Origin: Pseudomonas koreensis
Lineage (GTDB): Bacteria > Pseudomonadota > Gammaproteobacteria > Pseudomonadales > Pseudomonadaceae
DNA length: 64,000 nucleotides
Assembly (NCBI RefSeq): GCF_024169245.1
Contig: NZ_JALJWP010000001.1
Coordinates: 2,543,501 to 2,607,500 of the forward strand
Direction: 5' to 3'
Shown: positions 26,388 through 39,085 of the stretch, piece after piece
Layout of the letters: every line of letters begins with the position of its first letter
How positions within the stretch are numbered: position 1 is the stretch's first letter
Notes under the pieces: model-generated
The model's input: only the letters and a program-made list of their open reading frames with translations
Told to the model about the DNA's origin: nothing
The model's database searches: none
Position numbers and translations under genes: made by a program

Positions 26388-27091
26388 TCGATTCCCTGCC
26401 GGCCTTCTGGGCCGTGATTCCTGCCGCGGGCGTCGGTGCCCGAATGGCCGCGGACCGTCCCAAGCAATATCTGCAACTGGGCGGGCGCACAATTCTCGAA
26501 CACAGCCTCGGCTGTTTCCTCGATCACCCGAGCCTCAAGGGGCTGGTGGTCAGTCTTGCGGTTGACGATCCTTACTGGCCGAACCTGGCGTGTGTCAACG
26601 ATCTACGCATTCAGCGGGTCGACGGCGGAGCGGAGCGTTCCGCTTCGGTGCTCAACGCCTTGCTGCATCTGCATGCGCAAGGTGCCGACGATGACGATTG
26701 GGTGCTGGTGCACGATGCGGCCCGGCCGAATCTGAGTCGCGACGATCTCGACAAGTTGCTCGCTGAACTGGCGGATGACCCGGTTGGAGGTCTATTGGCG
26801 GTTCCCGCCCGCGACACGCTTAAACGCGTTGATAAAAACGGGCGTGTGGTTGAAACGGTGGATCGCAGTGTGATCTGGCAGGCGTATACACCACAGATGT
26901 TTCGCCTCGGGGCTTTGCATCGGGCGTTGGCGGACAGTCTGGTCGCTGATGCGATTGTTACCGATGAAGCTTCGGCGATGGAGTGGGCCGGTCTGGCGCC
27001 GCGTCTGGTCGAAGGACGGGCGGATAACCTCAAGGTGACCCGGCCGGAAGATCTGGAGTGGTTGCGCCAGCGTTGGGCGAGTCGCCGCTGA
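26384..27091 (+). CDS. ispD: 2-C-methyl-D-erythritol 4-phosphate cytidylyltransferase
   Basis: Third step of the MEP pathway: transfers CMP from CTP to MEP. It has 235 residues. The nucleotide-binding N-terminus is VIPAAGVGARMAADRPKQYL, and VLVHDAARP is conserved. ispF, its usual neighbour, is displaced by about 3.2 kb of regulator and formaldehyde genes. Confidence 0.97.
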   Translation: MIDSLPAFWAVIPAAGVGARMAADRPKQYLQLGGRTILEHSLGCFLDHPSLKGLVVSLAVDDPYWPNLACVNDLRIQRVDGGAERSASVLNALLHLHAQGADDDDWVLVHDAARPNLSRDDLDKLLAELADDPVGGLLAVPARDTLKRVDKNGRVVETVDRSVIWQAYTPQMFRLGALHRALADSLVADAIVTDEASAMEWAGLAPRLVEGRADNLKVTRPEDLEWLRQRWASRR

Positions 27092-27110
27092 TTGCTGTGG
27101 CGCCTATTGC

Positions 27111-27215
27111 GCCGCCTTCGCGAGCAAGCTCGCTCCCACATTTGATTTGCGCCTGACATCAGATTTGCAGTTACTGCACGTCCACTGTGGGAGCGAGCTT
27201 GCTCGCGAAGGCGGC
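27111..27215. repeat. REP palindrome pair between ispD and the LysR gene
   Basis: Perfect 30-base inverted arms (27111-27140 and 27186-27215) surround a 45-base centre. The core GTGGGAGCGAGCTTGCTCGC is the classic P. fluorescens REP family. It lies between two convergent genes and may act as a bidirectional transcription end. Confidence 0.92.
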
Positions 27216-27234
27216 CGCACGAACAACCCATCAC

Positions 27235-28131
27235 TCAGCTTCGATACTCCGGCCGCTCCGCCAGCCCCACCTTCAAATAATCCACCAACTTGCGCACCTT
27301 CGGCGACAGATGCCGCTGCTGCGGATACAGCGCCCACACGGCCGTATTCGGCGGCTGATGCGCCTCCAGCAAGGAAATCAGCGCGCCGCTGTGCAAATGC
27401 TCGAGCACGTAATAATCCGGCAACTGACACAACCCGACCCCCTGCAGTGCCGCATCCAGCACCGCCTGCCCACTGTTGCAACGCCAGTTTCCTTGCACCC
27501 GCTGGGAAAATTCCCGGCCGTTCTGTTCCAGTTGCCAGATATCCGAACTGCCGATCAGGCAATTGTGCCGACTCAACTCCGACAAACTGTGTGGGCGCCC
27601 GTACCGTTCAAGGTAGGAAGGCGACGCGCATAAGTACATGCGCCGTGGCGCCAGGCGTGTCGCGACCAACCGGGAATCTTGCAGCCGACCGAGGCGAATC
27701 GCCAGGTCCAGCCCTTCATGCACCAGATCCAGTTGCCGATTGCTCAACTCGATATCGATGCGCAGCTGCGGATACAGACCCATGAAGCGCGTCACCAGCG
27801 GCACGATGAACCGTTCGCCATAGGCTACGGCGCAGGTCATGCGCAGCATGCCTTTCGGTTCGCTGGTCAGATCGCCCACCGCGCGCAAGGCTTCCTCGCG
27901 GCCGTCCTGCAGGCGCTGGCAATGTTGCAGGAAAGTCTGCCCGGCTTCGGTCAGCGTTACGCGACGGGTACTGCGGTAGAGCAGACGCGTCTGCAAACGC
28001 TCTTCGAGCCGTACGATTTGTCGACTGATGTGTGAGGAAGAAACCCCAAGACGCTCCGCAGCGGCGGTGAATTGGTTGCACTCGGCGACGGCGACGAACT
28101 CGTCAATGCCTTCCCAGCGGTTTTCCGACAC
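27235..28131 (-). CDS. LysR-family transcriptional regulator
   Basis: DNA-binding regulator of 298 residues with a GTG start. The N-terminal winged helix-turn-helix spans about residues 5-65 (AAERLGVSSSHISRQIVRLE, then LYRSTRRVTLTEAG). The effector-binding domain covers about 90-295. It is divergent from adhC with a 116-base gap, so control of adhC-fghA is likely but is inference. Its ligand cannot be read from the sequence. Confidence 0.92.
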   Translation of the reverse strand: MSENRWEGIDEFVAVAECNQFTAAAERLGVSSSHISRQIVRLEERLQTRLLYRSTRRVTLTEAGQTFLQHCQRLQDGREEALRAVGDLTSEPKGMLRMTCAVAYGERFIVPLVTRFMGLYPQLRIDIELSNRQLDLVHEGLDLAIRLGRLQDSRLVATRLAPRRMYLCASPSYLERYGRPHSLSELSRHNCLIGSSDIWQLEQNGREFSQRVQGNWRCNSGQAVLDAALQGVGLCQLPDYYVLEHLHSGALISLLEAHQPPNTAVWALYPQQRHLSPKVRKLVDYLKVGLAERPEYRS

Positions 28132-28196
28132 TTGGATTATCCCTGTATGGCAATAATGTTTTGCTTTCGTCCGGATTATTCCTCAGGACGCGCTGA

Positions 28197-29360
<1,164 letters not shown>

Positions 29361-29371
29361 CAGCAGCTCCG

Positions 29372-29444
29372 AGCTGCAAGTTTCAAGCTGCAAGCAAAGG
29401 CATTCGTGCTTTGTCTTGAAGCTTGCGGCTTGCAGCTTGCAGCT
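29372..29444. repeat. Imperfect inverted repeat between adhC and fghA
   Basis: Arms 29372-29395 and 29421-29444 match in about 21 of 24 positions. They are built from AGCTGCAAG-type units, a REP-like family common in Pseudomonas. It may give polarity between the two genes. Confidence 0.75.
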
Positions 29445-29456
29445 AGGGAGAATCCC

Positions 29457-30302
29457 TTGAATCTGGAAAACATTTCCTGTCAGAAAAGTTTCGGTGGCTG
29501 GCACAAGCGTTATCGCCATCGCTCCGAAGTGCTTGACTGCGACATGGTCTTTGCCGTGTACCTGCCGCCACAGGCGGAGCAGGGCGGCAAGCTGCCGGTG
29601 TTGTACTGGTTGTCGGGGCTGACCTGCACCGATGAGAATTTCATGCAGAAGGCCGGTGCGATGCGCATGGCGGCGCAGCTCGGTCTGATCATCGTCGCAC
29701 CGGACACCAGCCCGCGTGGTCCCGATGTCCCGGACGATGCGGACAAGGCCTGGGACTTCGGTCTCGGCGCGGGGTTTTACCTGAACGCTACGCAGGAGCC
29801 CTGGGCGCGTCACTATCGGATGCATGACTATGTCGTGCAGGAGTTGCCTGCTTTGGTTGAGGAGCATTTCCCCGCTTCCGACAAACGCAGTATCAGCGGC
29901 CACTCCATGGGCGGCCATGGCGCACTGGTTTGTGCTTTGCGCAATCCCGGGCGCTATAAATCGGTGTCGGCGTTCTCGCCTATTACCCATCCGATCGATT
30001 GCCCGTGGGGCCAGAAAGCCTTTTCCAACTATTTGGGCGAAGACCGCTCGAAGTGGAAAGAGTGGGACGCGTGCGTGCTGATCGCCGATGCTGCCGAGAA
30101 GTTGCCATTGCTGGTCGATCAAGGTGATCGCGACGACTTCCTCGCCACCCAACTCAAGCCCGAAGCCTTGCAACACGCCGCAAAACAAGCGAATCATCCG
30201 CTGGAGTTGCGCCTGCAACCGGGCTACGACCACAGCTATTTCTTCATCTCAAGCTTCATTGACGACCACTTGCAGCATCACGCGCGCGCTCTAGACGCCT
30301 AA
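29457..30302 (+). CDS. S-formylglutathione hydrolase
   Basis: Esterase (fghA or frmB type) completing formaldehyde oxidation to formate. It has 281 residues from a TTG start at 29457 that has AGGGAG eight bases upstream and gives the family N-terminus MNLENISCQKSFGGW. The upstream GTG at 29406 lies in the inverted repeat and is rejected. The nucleophile Ser is in SGHSMGGHGAL, and the triad His is near the C-terminus (GYDHSYFF). A terminator follows that abuts ispF. Confidence 0.95.
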   Translation: MNLENISCQKSFGGWHKRYRHRSEVLDCDMVFAVYLPPQAEQGGKLPVLYWLSGLTCTDENFMQKAGAMRMAAQLGLIIVAPDTSPRGPDVPDDADKAWDFGLGAGFYLNATQEPWARHYRMHDYVVQELPALVEEHFPASDKRSISGHSMGGHGALVCALRNPGRYKSVSAFSPITHPIDCPWGQKAFSNYLGEDRSKWKEWDACVLIADAAEKLPLLVDQGDRDDFLATQLKPEALQHAAKQANHPLELRLQPGYDHSYFFISSFIDDHLQHHARALDA

Positions 30303-30325
30303 TGTCTGACAAAGCAGGTAGAATC

Positions 30326-30356
30326 ACGCCCTGACAAAAATCGGGGCGTTTTTTTT
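30326..30356 (+). terminator. Intrinsic terminator abutting the ispF start codon
   Basis: ACGCCC (30326-30331) pairs with GGGCGT (30344-30349) and is followed by eight T in total, ending one base before the ispF ATG. The 3' arm GGGG (30343-30346) is also the only Shine-Dalgarno-like stretch for ispF. Confidence 0.7.
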
Positions 30357-30830
30357 ATGCGTATTGGCCACGGCTACGATGTGCACCGTTTCGCTGAAGG
30401 CGATTTCATTACTCTGGGCGGCGTGCAGATTGCACACGGCTTCGGGCTGCTCGCTCATTCCGACGGTGACGTCCTGCTGCACGCCTTGAGCGACGCCTTG
30501 CTCGGCGCGGCGGCGCTGGGTGATATCGGCAAACACTTCCCGGACACCGACCCGCAATTCAAGGGCGCCGACAGCCGCGTGCTGCTGCGTCATGTGGTCA
30601 GTCTGATCCACGCCAAGGGCTGGAAAATCGGCAACGTCGACAACACCATCGTTGCCCAGGCGCCGAAGATGGCGCCGCATATCGAATCGATGCGCGCGCT
30701 GATCGCGGCGGATCTTCAAGTTGAGTTGGATCAAGTGAACGTCAAAGCTACCACCACCGAAAAGCTTGGCTTTGTCGGTCGCGAAGAAGGCATCGCCGTG
30801 CATTCCGTTGCCTTGTTGCTGCGCGCATGA
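30357..30830 (+). CDS. ispF: 2-C-methyl-D-erythritol 2,4-cyclodiphosphate synthase
   Basis: Fifth MEP-pathway enzyme. It has 157 residues. The zinc site is [11 protein letters not shown] (Asp and His near residues 8-10), and the second His is in [14 protein letters not shown]. The start is set by the family N-terminus [11 protein letters not shown]. It overlaps truD by four bases. The upstream terminator raises the question of how it is expressed. Confidence 0.97.
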   Translation: MRIGHGYDVHRFAEGDFITLGGVQIAHGFGLLAHSDGDVLLHALSDALLGAAALGDIGKHFPDTDPQFKGADSRVLLRHVVSLIHAKGWKIGNVDNTIVAQAPKMAPHIESMRALIAADLQVELDQVNVKATTTEKLGFVGREEGIAVHSVALLLRA

Positions 30831-31872
30831 ATGAACTGCAATTGCTCGGCCCGCGTGCCTATGGCGAGCCCCTCGGCACAGCGGTACTGAAAGCCATCGC
30901 CGAAAACTTCCAGGTCGATGAAGTGCTCGACATTCCGTTCAGCGGTGACGGCGAACATCTGTGGATCTGGGTAGAAAAGCGCGGCCTCAATACCGAAGAA
31001 GCGGCGCGGCGTATTGCCAAGGCCGCGGGCGTGCCGTTGCGCACCGTCAGCTATGCCGGTCTCAAGGACCGTCAGGCCCTGACCCGACAGTGGTTCAGCG
31101 TGCAACTGCCGGGCAAGGCTGATCCGGATCTGTCGGCAGCGGAAAACGACACGCTGAAGATCCTCAAGACCACGCGCCATAAACGCAAGCTGCAACGCGG
31201 GGCGCACTCGGCCAATGGCTTCACCCTGCGCCTGACCCAGTTCGCCGGCGACAAGGCTGCGCTTGAGCAGCGGCTGCAACTGATCGCCACACAAGGCATC
31301 CCCAATTATTTCGGCGCCCAGCGCTTTGGCCATGACGGCGGCAACGTTGTCGATGCGCGTTCCTGGGCCGCACGCAAGGCCTTGCCGGAACAGCGCAATG
31401 TGCGTTCGCGCTTGCTGTCGACGGCGCGCAGCTTTCTGTTCAATCAGGTGCTGGCGGCGCGCGTCGCCGATGGCACCTGGAATACCGCACTGGTTGGCGA
31501 TCTGTTGGCGTTTACCGACAGCCGCAGTTTTTTCCCGGCCGGTGAAGCTGAATGCAGCGACCCGCGGCTGGCGATTCTCGACCTGCACCCGACCGGCCCG
31601 CAGTGGGGCGAAGGTGACTCGCCGGCTGCTGGCGCTGTCCATGCTCTGGAGCAGGGGATCGCTGCCCGTGAAGCGGATCTGCGCGACTGGTTGATTCACG
31701 CCGGCATGAGCCATGAACGTCGCATCCTGCGTCTGCCCATTGGCGGGTTGACGTGGCATTATCCCCAACCTGACATTCTGCAACTGGAATTCGTCCTCCC
31801 GGCCGGATGCTTCGCCACCGTATTGGTGCGCGAGCTCGTTGATCTGGTGCCGGTGGGGCAGACGGACAGCCC

Positions 31873-31885
<13 letters not shown>
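30827..31885 (+). CDS. truD: tRNA pseudouridine(13) synthase TruD
   Basis: Makes pseudouridine 13 in tRNA-Glu. It has 352 residues. The catalytic Asp is in [17 protein letters not shown] (about residue 80), and the TRUD insertion follows ([15 protein letters not shown]). The gene overlaps ispF at its start and surE by 13 bases at its end. Confidence 0.97.
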
Positions 31886-33296
<1,411 letters not shown>

Positions 33297-33507
33297 GCAT
33301 TTGCAAACAGGCGCTGAATTCCTTTGAACGGCGCCGGTCTTACACCGGCAGCCCGGGTTTAAACGCAGCGTAGTTGCAACTTGCAAACGTGTGCGCCTGG
33401 TGATTTCGCTTCATTAAAGGTAAAGCCGTTTCGGCCCGTTATACTTGCGTCACCTCATGCCGCGGTGCGGCATTCAGAATTTTCAGCCACCACAAAGGGA
33501 GCGGCGG

Positions 33508-34377
33508 GTGAGTCTCACAGTCATTGCGCAGCGTATGGGTAACACGAGCTTTCAGCGCCTGGTGACTGGCCTTGTCTTGAGCACCTTGCTGGTCGGTTGC
33601 TCCAGCACCAAATCGAGCAGCGTGCGCGTTGTCGATCGCAACAATGCGGTCGCCCAGCGTCCGACCGTCACAACCGGGCAATACGTAGTCCGTCCCGGGG
33701 ATACCTTGTTTTCGATCGCCTTTCGTTACGGCTGGGACTACAAAACCCTCGCCGCGCGGAACAACATTCCTACGCCGTATACGATCCATCCGGGTCAGAC
33801 AATTCGCTTCGACGGCCGAACCGGTTCAACGCCGACGGCGGTCGTGAGCAGCTCCAGTTCTTCGCCTTCGTCCTCCAGTAAAACCACGGTAATCCGGCGC
33901 CAGGCGAATGGCACGACGACCACTACAACCACCGGTTCCAAAGGGGTTGTACCGTCCGTCGCGAGCAAACCCGCGCCCGCTTCACTGCCTCCGGCAGGCC
34001 CGGCCCCAACCGGCTGGGGATGGCCATCTAATGGCGTTCTGATTGGAAAATTCTCTTCAAACGGTAGTTTGAATAAAGGAATTGATATCGCCGGGGATTT
34101 GGGACAGCCTGTTTTAGCTGCGTCTGATGGGACGGTTGTATACGCCGGGAGTGGCTTACGGGGCTACGGCGAATTGGTCATCATCAAACACAGCGAAACC
34201 TACGTCAGTGCTTACGGACATAACCGCAGGCTGTTGGTTCGGGAGGGGCAGCAGGTCAAGGTCGGACAGACAATTGCCGAAATGGGGTCAACGGGTACAG
34301 ACCGGGTGAAACTGCATTTTGAGATTCGCCGCCAAGGTAAACCTGTGGATCCGCTGCAGTTCCTGCCAAGACGTTGA
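33508..34377 (+). CDS. nlpD: NlpD lipoprotein, LysM and degenerate M23 domains
   Basis: Outer-membrane lipoprotein that activates a septal amidase. It has 289 residues from a GTG start preceded by GGGAGCGG. The lipobox is LLVGC with Ser after the Cys. A LysM domain follows (YVVRPGDTLFSIAFRYGW), then a Ser/Thr-rich linker, then a C-terminal M23 (LytM) fold. The first M23 zinc His is replaced (NKGIDIAG instead of H-x3-D), so it is probably catalytically inactive. In Pseudomonas and E. coli the main rpoS promoter lies within nlpD. Confidence 0.95.
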   Translation: MSLTVIAQRMGNTSFQRLVTGLVLSTLLVGCSSTKSSSVRVVDRNNAVAQRPTVTTGQYVVRPGDTLFSIAFRYGWDYKTLAARNNIPTPYTIHPGQTIRFDGRTGSTPTAVVSSSSSSPSSSSKTTVIRRQANGTTTTTTTGSKGVVPSVASKPAPASLPPAGPAPTGWGWPSNGVLIGKFSSNGSLNKGIDIAGDLGQPVLAASDGTVVYAGSGLRGYGELVIIKHSETYVSAYGHNRRLLVREGQQVKVGQTIAEMGSTGTDRVKLHFEIRRQGKPVDPLQFLPRR

Positions 34378-34483
34378 TTTGAAGGCCAGCCTGTTCCGTC
34401 GCGTAGAGGGGACAGGCTCCAGCGTTGCCAAGGATAAAGGCGTCGCTTGAGCTTGGGGTCGAACTCACCAAAGGACTATAACA

Positions 34484-35494
34484 ATGGCTCTCAGTAAAGA
34501 AGTGCCGGAGTTTGACATCGACGATGAGGTTCTCCTTATGGAGGCCGGCATCGATTCGGAATCTTCGATGTCGAATGATGAAGGGGCTGCTCCACCTTCC
34601 GTTCGTTCCAAATCCAGACACTCCGCTTCACTTAAACAACACAAGTACATCGACTACACGCGTGCACTTGATGCCACGCAGTTGTATCTCAACGAAATCG
34701 GCTTTTCCCCTCTGCTCTCCCCGGAAGAAGAAGTTCATTTTGCGCGCTTGTCGCAAAGTGGCGACCCGGCCGGGCGCAAGCGCATGATCGAAAGTAACCT
34801 GCGGCTGGTCGTCAAGATCGCCCGGCGTTACGTCAATCGGGGGCTGTCGCTGCTGGATCTTATCGAAGAGGGCAACCTCGGATTGATCCGCGCGGTGGAA
34901 AAGTTCGATCCCGAGCGCGGCTTCCGCTTCTCGACCTACGCCACGTGGTGGATTCGTCAGACCATCGAACGCGCGATCATGAATCAGACCAGGACCATCC
35001 GGTTGCCGATTCATGTGGTCAAAGAGCTCAACGTGTACCTGCGGGCTGCACGGGAGCTGACGCAAAAACTCGATCACGAACCTTCACCCGAAGAAATCGC
35101 CAACCTGCTGGAAAAACCGGTGGGCGAGGTCAAGCGCATGCTCGGCCTGAACGAACGGGTTTCTTCGGTCGACGTCTCGCTGGGTCCGGATTCGGATAAA
35201 ACCCTGCTGGACACCCTCACTGACGATCGTCCAACCGATCCGTGCGAACTGCTGCAGGACGACGACCTGTCGCAGAGCATCGATCAATGGCTGTCGGAGC
35301 TGACCGACAAGCAGCGTGAAGTGGTGATTCGCCGCTTCGGCCTGCGCGGTCATGAGAGCAGTACGCTGGAAGACGTAGGCCTGGAGATCGGTCTGACCCG
35401 CGAACGGGTACGGCAGATCCAGGTGGAAGGCCTCAAGCGCCTTCGCGAGATCCTTGAGAAGAATGGCCTGTCGAGCGAGTCGTTGTTTCAATAA
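34484..35494 (+). CDS. rpoS: RNA polymerase sigma factor RpoS
   Basis: General stress and stationary-phase sigma factor. It has 336 residues. Region 1.2 ([20 protein letters not shown]), region 2 ([17 protein letters not shown], then [17 protein letters not shown]), region 3 and region 4 with the helix-turn-helix ([20 protein letters not shown]) are all intact. A 106-base gap separates it from nlpD. A strong terminator follows, then rsmZ. Confidence 0.98.
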   Translation: MALSKEVPEFDIDDEVLLMEAGIDSESSMSNDEGAAPPSVRSKSRHSASLKQHKYIDYTRALDATQLYLNEIGFSPLLSPEEEVHFARLSQSGDPAGRKRMIESNLRLVVKIARRYVNRGLSLLDLIEEGNLGLIRAVEKFDPERGFRFSTYATWWIRQTIERAIMNQTRTIRLPIHVVKELNVYLRAARELTQKLDHEPSPEEIANLLEKPVGEVKRMLGLNERVSSVDVSLGPDSDKTLLDTLTDDRPTDPCELLQDDDLSQSIDQWLSELTDKQREVVIRRFGLRGHESSTLEDVGLEIGLTRERVRQIQVEGLKRLREILEKNGLSSESLFQ

Positions 35495-35513
35495 GCGCCT
35501 TGTCGACCGCCGC

Positions 35514-35550
35514 AAAAAGCCCCGGCTGATTTGATCAGTCGGGGCTTTTT
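35514..35550 (+). terminator. Intrinsic terminator after rpoS
   Basis: AAAAAGCCCC (35514-35523) pairs with GGGGCTTTTT (35541-35550). An inner stem of GGCTGAT with ATCAGTC makes a long bidirectional hairpin. Confidence 0.9.
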
Positions 35551-35622
35551 GTTGTTCTAGGGAAGCGAAACGGAATGCCGCCCGACAAGCGGTAGGCAAT
35601 TTCTGTGTTTGTAGTCTCTCGC

Positions 35623-35640
35623 TGTAAGCCTTTGCTTACT
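35623..35640 (+). promoter_or_regulatory. GacA box (upstream activating sequence) of rsmZ
   Basis: TGTAAGCCTTTGCTTACT fits the TGTAAG-N6-CTTACA palindrome with one mismatch. It lies about 175 bases before the RNA start, as described for rsmZ genes. Confidence 0.88.
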
Positions 35641-35800
35641 GTGTCGTAAGTTTTCGCTATCTTTGCCCTTCCGTGGAAGCCGATCGCGATCGGACGCTAA
35701 TCGGTAACCTGCTGTATTTATGGAATATATTTTGATTGTTATGTGCTTATGACAGCGCGGACTTGCATCGAGCTCCAATTGCTCCTGCCCGCAAACCCTC

Positions 35801-35806
35801 TAATAT
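35801..35806 (+). promoter_or_regulatory. rsmZ -10 element
   Basis: TAATAT lies eight bases before the predicted RsmZ 5' end, with no good -35. That fits a promoter activated by GacA. Confidence 0.65.
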
Positions 35807-35814
35807 TCAACCTG

Positions 35815-35942
35815 TGTCGACGGACAGACACACCCTTCACGGATGAGGGTAACGGACATCGCAGGAGGCGGTTCATCAGGACGATGAAAAGGAACACAGG
35901 GAATAGGGAAAAAATGTGGGCGGGTCATACCGCCCCTTTTTT
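35815..35942 (+). ncRNA. rsmZ: RsmZ regulatory RNA
   Basis: Small RNA that sequesters RsmA/RsmE translational repressors under GacS/GacA control. It lies between rpoS and fdxA, its fixed place in Pseudomonas. The sequence carries eight GGA triplets. Several sit in hairpin loops, such as ACCCT...AGGGT around CACGGATG and TTCATC...GATGAA around AGGAC. It ends in a terminator, GGGCGG (35918-35923) with CCGCCC (35930-35935) and six T. The 5' end is placed by the -10 element and by likeness to known RsmZ 5' ends, so it may be off by a few bases. Confidence 0.92.
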
Positions 35943-36015
35943 CGCCTGTAGAAAAGTAAAATCTGCAAAAAGCAAAAAGGCCCGCAAGGGGCCTTTCAGG
36001 TCGAACGCGGGCAGA

Positions 36016-36339
36016 TCAGCGTTCGAGTTGTTCGATCTTGTTCGGCTTGCCATCCCACTCGGCAGAATCCGGAAGGGGATCCTTGCGCTCGGTGATGTTC
36101 GGCCAGACATCCGCCAGCTCGGCATTGAGCTCGATGAAGTTTTCCATGCCGCTTGGGATCTCATCTTCCGAGAAGATCGCCACAGCCGGGCATTCTGGTT
36201 CACACAGCGCGCAATCGATGCACTCGTCCGGGTGAATCACCAGGAAGTTCGGGCCTTCGTAAAAGCAGTCCACCGGACAGACTTCTACGCAGTCGGTGTA
36301 CTTGCACTTGATGCAGTTGTCGGTGACGACGAAGGTCAT
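36016..36339 (-). CDS. fdxA: Seven-iron ferredoxin FdxA
   Basis: Small electron carrier with one 3Fe-4S and one 4Fe-4S cluster. It has 107 residues from MTFVVTDN. Cluster motifs are [17 protein letters not shown] and [13 protein letters not shown] start at 36381 is possible in frame, but it lacks family support, and GGAGAAAA lies before the chosen ATG. It is convergent with rsmZ. Confidence 0.97.
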   Translation of the reverse strand: MTFVVTDNCIKCKYTDCVEVCPVDCFYEGPNFLVIHPDECIDCALCEPECPAVAIFSEDEIPSGMENFIELNAELADVWPNITERKDPLPDSAEWDGKPNKIEQLER

Positions 36340-36502
36340 TTCTAATTTTCTCCTCAGGCGGCGGCAGCGTTGCCCCTTCACGGTTGGGGTCGCCAGGTTC
36401 GGGAGCGATACCTGCTGACCAGGCTATGAGCCAGCAGCATCCCGAACCGCGCGAGATTCTAACAGCTTGAAGCGATTTGCGTTATATCCGCTTCTTCAGT
36501 GC

Positions 36503-39085
36503 TTATATCCGGTTCTTCAGTGCATAGAGCATCTCGAGCGCACGCCGTGGCGTCATGTCGTCGAGATCCACTTTGGCCAATTCGTCCAGCACCGGATGTG
36601 GCAACGAGGCGAACATGTCGCTTTGCTGCGGCGTCGACGGCTTGCCCTTGGCTGCCGGTTTCGGCGCCTCATGGGGCAGGGCGGTATCTTCCAGGCGACT
36701 CAGATGCTCGCGCGCGCGCATGATCACTTCGCTCGGCACACCCGCCAGTTGCGCCACCGCCAGGCCATAGCTCTGGCTGGCAGGCCCGGGCAGAACGTGG
36801 TGCAGGAACACGATGCGCTCGTTGTGCTCGGTAGCGTTGAGATGCACGTTGGCTACCAGAGGTTCGGCTTCTGGCAGCACGGTCAGTTCAAAATAGTGGG
36901 TGGCGAACAGGGTATAGGCGCGCAGATGGGCCAGGCGCTCGGCGGCTGCCCACGCCAGCGACAGACCGTCGAAGGTGCTGGTGCCGCGGCCGACTTCGTC
37001 CATCAGCACCAGACTGCGTTCGGTGGCGTTGTGCAGGATGTTGGCGGTTTCGCTCATCTCGACCATGAAGGTCGAACGGCCACCGGCGAGGTCATCGCTG
37101 GAACCGATGCGGGTGAAGATCCGGTCGACCAGCGACAACTCGCAACTGGCGGCCGGTACGAAACTGCCGATATGCGCCAGCAATACGATCAGCGCGGTCT
37201 GACGCATGTAAGTGGATTTACCGCCCATGTTCGGGCCGGTAATGACCAGCATGCGCGTGTTGTCGTCGAGGCTCAGATCGTTGGCCACGAACGGCGTGGT
37301 CAGCACTTGCTCGACCACCGGGTGACGACCCTGGGTGATGCGCATGCACGGCTCGCTGACGAAACGCGGGCAATTCAGGTCGAGGTTCAGCGCACGCTCG
37401 GCGAGGTTGCTCAAGACGTCGAGTTCGGCCAAAGCGCCAGCGGTATCCTGCAACGGTGGCAACTGGCTGATCAAGTCTTCGAGCAGCGCTTCGTAAAGCA
37501 TCTTCTCGCGGGCGAGCGCGCGACTTTTGGCGGACAGTGCCTTGTCTTCGAATTCTTTCAGCTCCGGGGTGATGAAGCGTTCGGCACCTTTGAGCGTCTG
37601 CCGGCGGATATAGTCGGCCGGCGCCGATTCAGCCTGCTTGCTCGGCAGTTCGATGAAGTAGCCGTGGATACGGTTGTAGCCGACTTTCAGATTGGCCAGA
37701 CCGGTGCGGGCTTTCTCCCGGGCTTCAAGATCGATGAGGAACTGACCGGCGTTTTCGCTCAGTGATTGCAGTTCATCGAGTTCGCTGTCGTAACCGGTTT
37801 TCAGCACGCCGCCGTCACGGATCACCGCTGGCGGGTTGTCGATGATGGCTTTTTCCAGCAGCGCCGCCAATTCCGGATAGGTGCTGGTGGTGGCCGCCAG
37901 ATGCTGCAGGTGCGGCGCTTCCAGATCGGTCATCGCCACTTGCAGTTCGGGCAGCGCGCCGAGGGCATCACGCAGACGCGCCAGGTCACGAGGCCGCGCA
38001 TTGCGCAAACCAATACGCGCCAGAATGCGCTCGATGTCGCCGATTTCCTTGAGCTGCGGTTGCAGCTTTTCGAAGCGATAGCCGTCGAGCAGGCAACGGA
38101 TCGAGGTCTGACGCGCCAGTAACACGGTGAGATCGCGCAACGGTCGGTTCAACCATCGAGTGAGCAAGCGGCTGCCCATGGCGGTCTGGCAGCGATCGAC
38201 CACCGATTGCAGGGTATTATCGCGGCCACCGGCCAGGTTGGTGTCGAGTTCCAGATTGCGCCGGCTGGCACCGTCGAGCACCACGGTGTCATCGAGACGT
38301 TCGTGACGCAGGCTGCGCAAGTGGGGCAGGGCAGTGCGCTGGGTTTCCTTGGCGTAGGCCAACAGGCAGCCGGCAGCGCCAATGGCCAGGGTCAGGTTCT
38401 CGCACCCGAAGCCCTTGAGATCCTGAGTGGAAAACTGCTGACACAGGCTTTTCAGCGCTGAATCACGCTCGAAATCCCATGGTGCGCGACGACGCACGCC
38501 ACGGCGTTTTTCCGCCGGCAGGTCTTTCGGCCAGTCATCCGGGATCAGCAGTTCAACCGGATTCACCCGCTCCAGTTCCGCGAGCAGGTTTTCCCAGCCT
38601 TTGATCTCGAGCACGGTGAAGTTGCCGCTGGTGATGTCCAGCACCGCGAGACCGAACAGGCGCTCATCGCCCAATACCGCGGCGATCAGGTTATCGCGGC
38701 GTTCATCCAGCAGCGCTTCGTCACTGACCGTCCCCGGCGTGATGATCCGCACCACTTGGCGCTCCACCGGGCCTTTGCTGGTGGCCGGGTCGCCGACCTG
38801 CTCGCAAATCACCACCGACTCGCCGAGCTTGACCAGTTTCGCCAGATACCCTTCCGCTGCATGGTAAGGAATCCCACACATCGGAATCGCCTGCCCCGCC
38901 GACTGTCCGCGCGCGGTCAGGGTGATGTCGAGCAACTTGGCAGCCTTCTTCGCGTCTTCGTAGAAGATCTCGTAGAAGTCGCCCATGCGGTAGAACATCA
39001 GCTGATCCGGGTGCTGATTCTTCAGGCGCCAGTATTGCTGCATCATCGGAGTGTGGGAGGACAGGTCTGAAATAGCTTTATTCAT
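36503..39085 (-). CDS. mutS: DNA mismatch repair protein MutS
   Basis: Recognises mismatches and small loops. It has 860 residues from [19 protein letters not shown]. The mismatch-reading Phe-x-Glu is in [12 protein letters not shown], the Walker A is [13 protein letters not shown], and the [12 protein letters not shown] block follows. The C-terminal tetramer helix is present. The longer frame reaching 39253 adds an unrelated leader. Its upstream side borders the accessory tailocin interval. Confidence 0.98.
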   Translation of the reverse strand: MNKAISDLSSHTPMMQQYWRLKNQHPDQLMFYRMGDFYEIFYEDAKKAAKLLDITLTARGQSAGQAIPMCGIPYHAAEGYLAKLVKLGESVVICEQVGDPATSKGPVERQVVRIITPGTVSDEALLDERRDNLIAAVLGDERLFGLAVLDITSGNFTVLEIKGWENLLAELERVNPVELLIPDDWPKDLPAEKRRGVRRRAPWDFERDSALKSLCQQFSTQDLKGFGCENLTLAIGAAGCLLAYAKETQRTALPHLRSLRHERLDDTVVLDGASRRNLELDTNLAGGRDNTLQSVVDRCQTAMGSRLLTRWLNRPLRDLTVLLARQTSIRCLLDGYRFEKLQPQLKEIGDIERILARIGLRNARPRDLARLRDALGALPELQVAMTDLEAPHLQHLAATTSTYPELAALLEKAIIDNPPAVIRDGGVLKTGYDSELDELQSLSENAGQFLIDLEAREKARTGLANLKVGYNRIHGYFIELPSKQAESAPADYIRRQTLKGAERFITPELKEFEDKALSAKSRALAREKMLYEALLEDLISQLPPLQDTAGALAELDVLSNLAERALNLDLNCPRFVSEPCMRITQGRHPVVEQVLTTPFVANDLSLDDNTRMLVITGPNMGGKSTYMRQTALIVLLAHIGSFVPAASCELSLVDRIFTRIGSSDDLAGGRSTFMVEMSETANILHNATERSLVLMDEVGRGTSTFDGLSLAWAAAERLAHLRAYTLFATHYFELTVLPEAEPLVANVHLNATEHNERIVFLHHVLPGPASQSYGLAVAQLAGVPSEVIMRAREHLSRLEDTALPHEAPKPAAKGKPSTPQQSDMFASLPHPVLDELAKVDLDDMTPRRALEMLYALKNRI

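Noticed and set aside
27147..27785. Plus-strand Pro/Ala-rich frame over the LysR gene
   Set aside because: Composition is typical of an antisense shadow, and the LysR helix-turn-helix is clear on the other strand.
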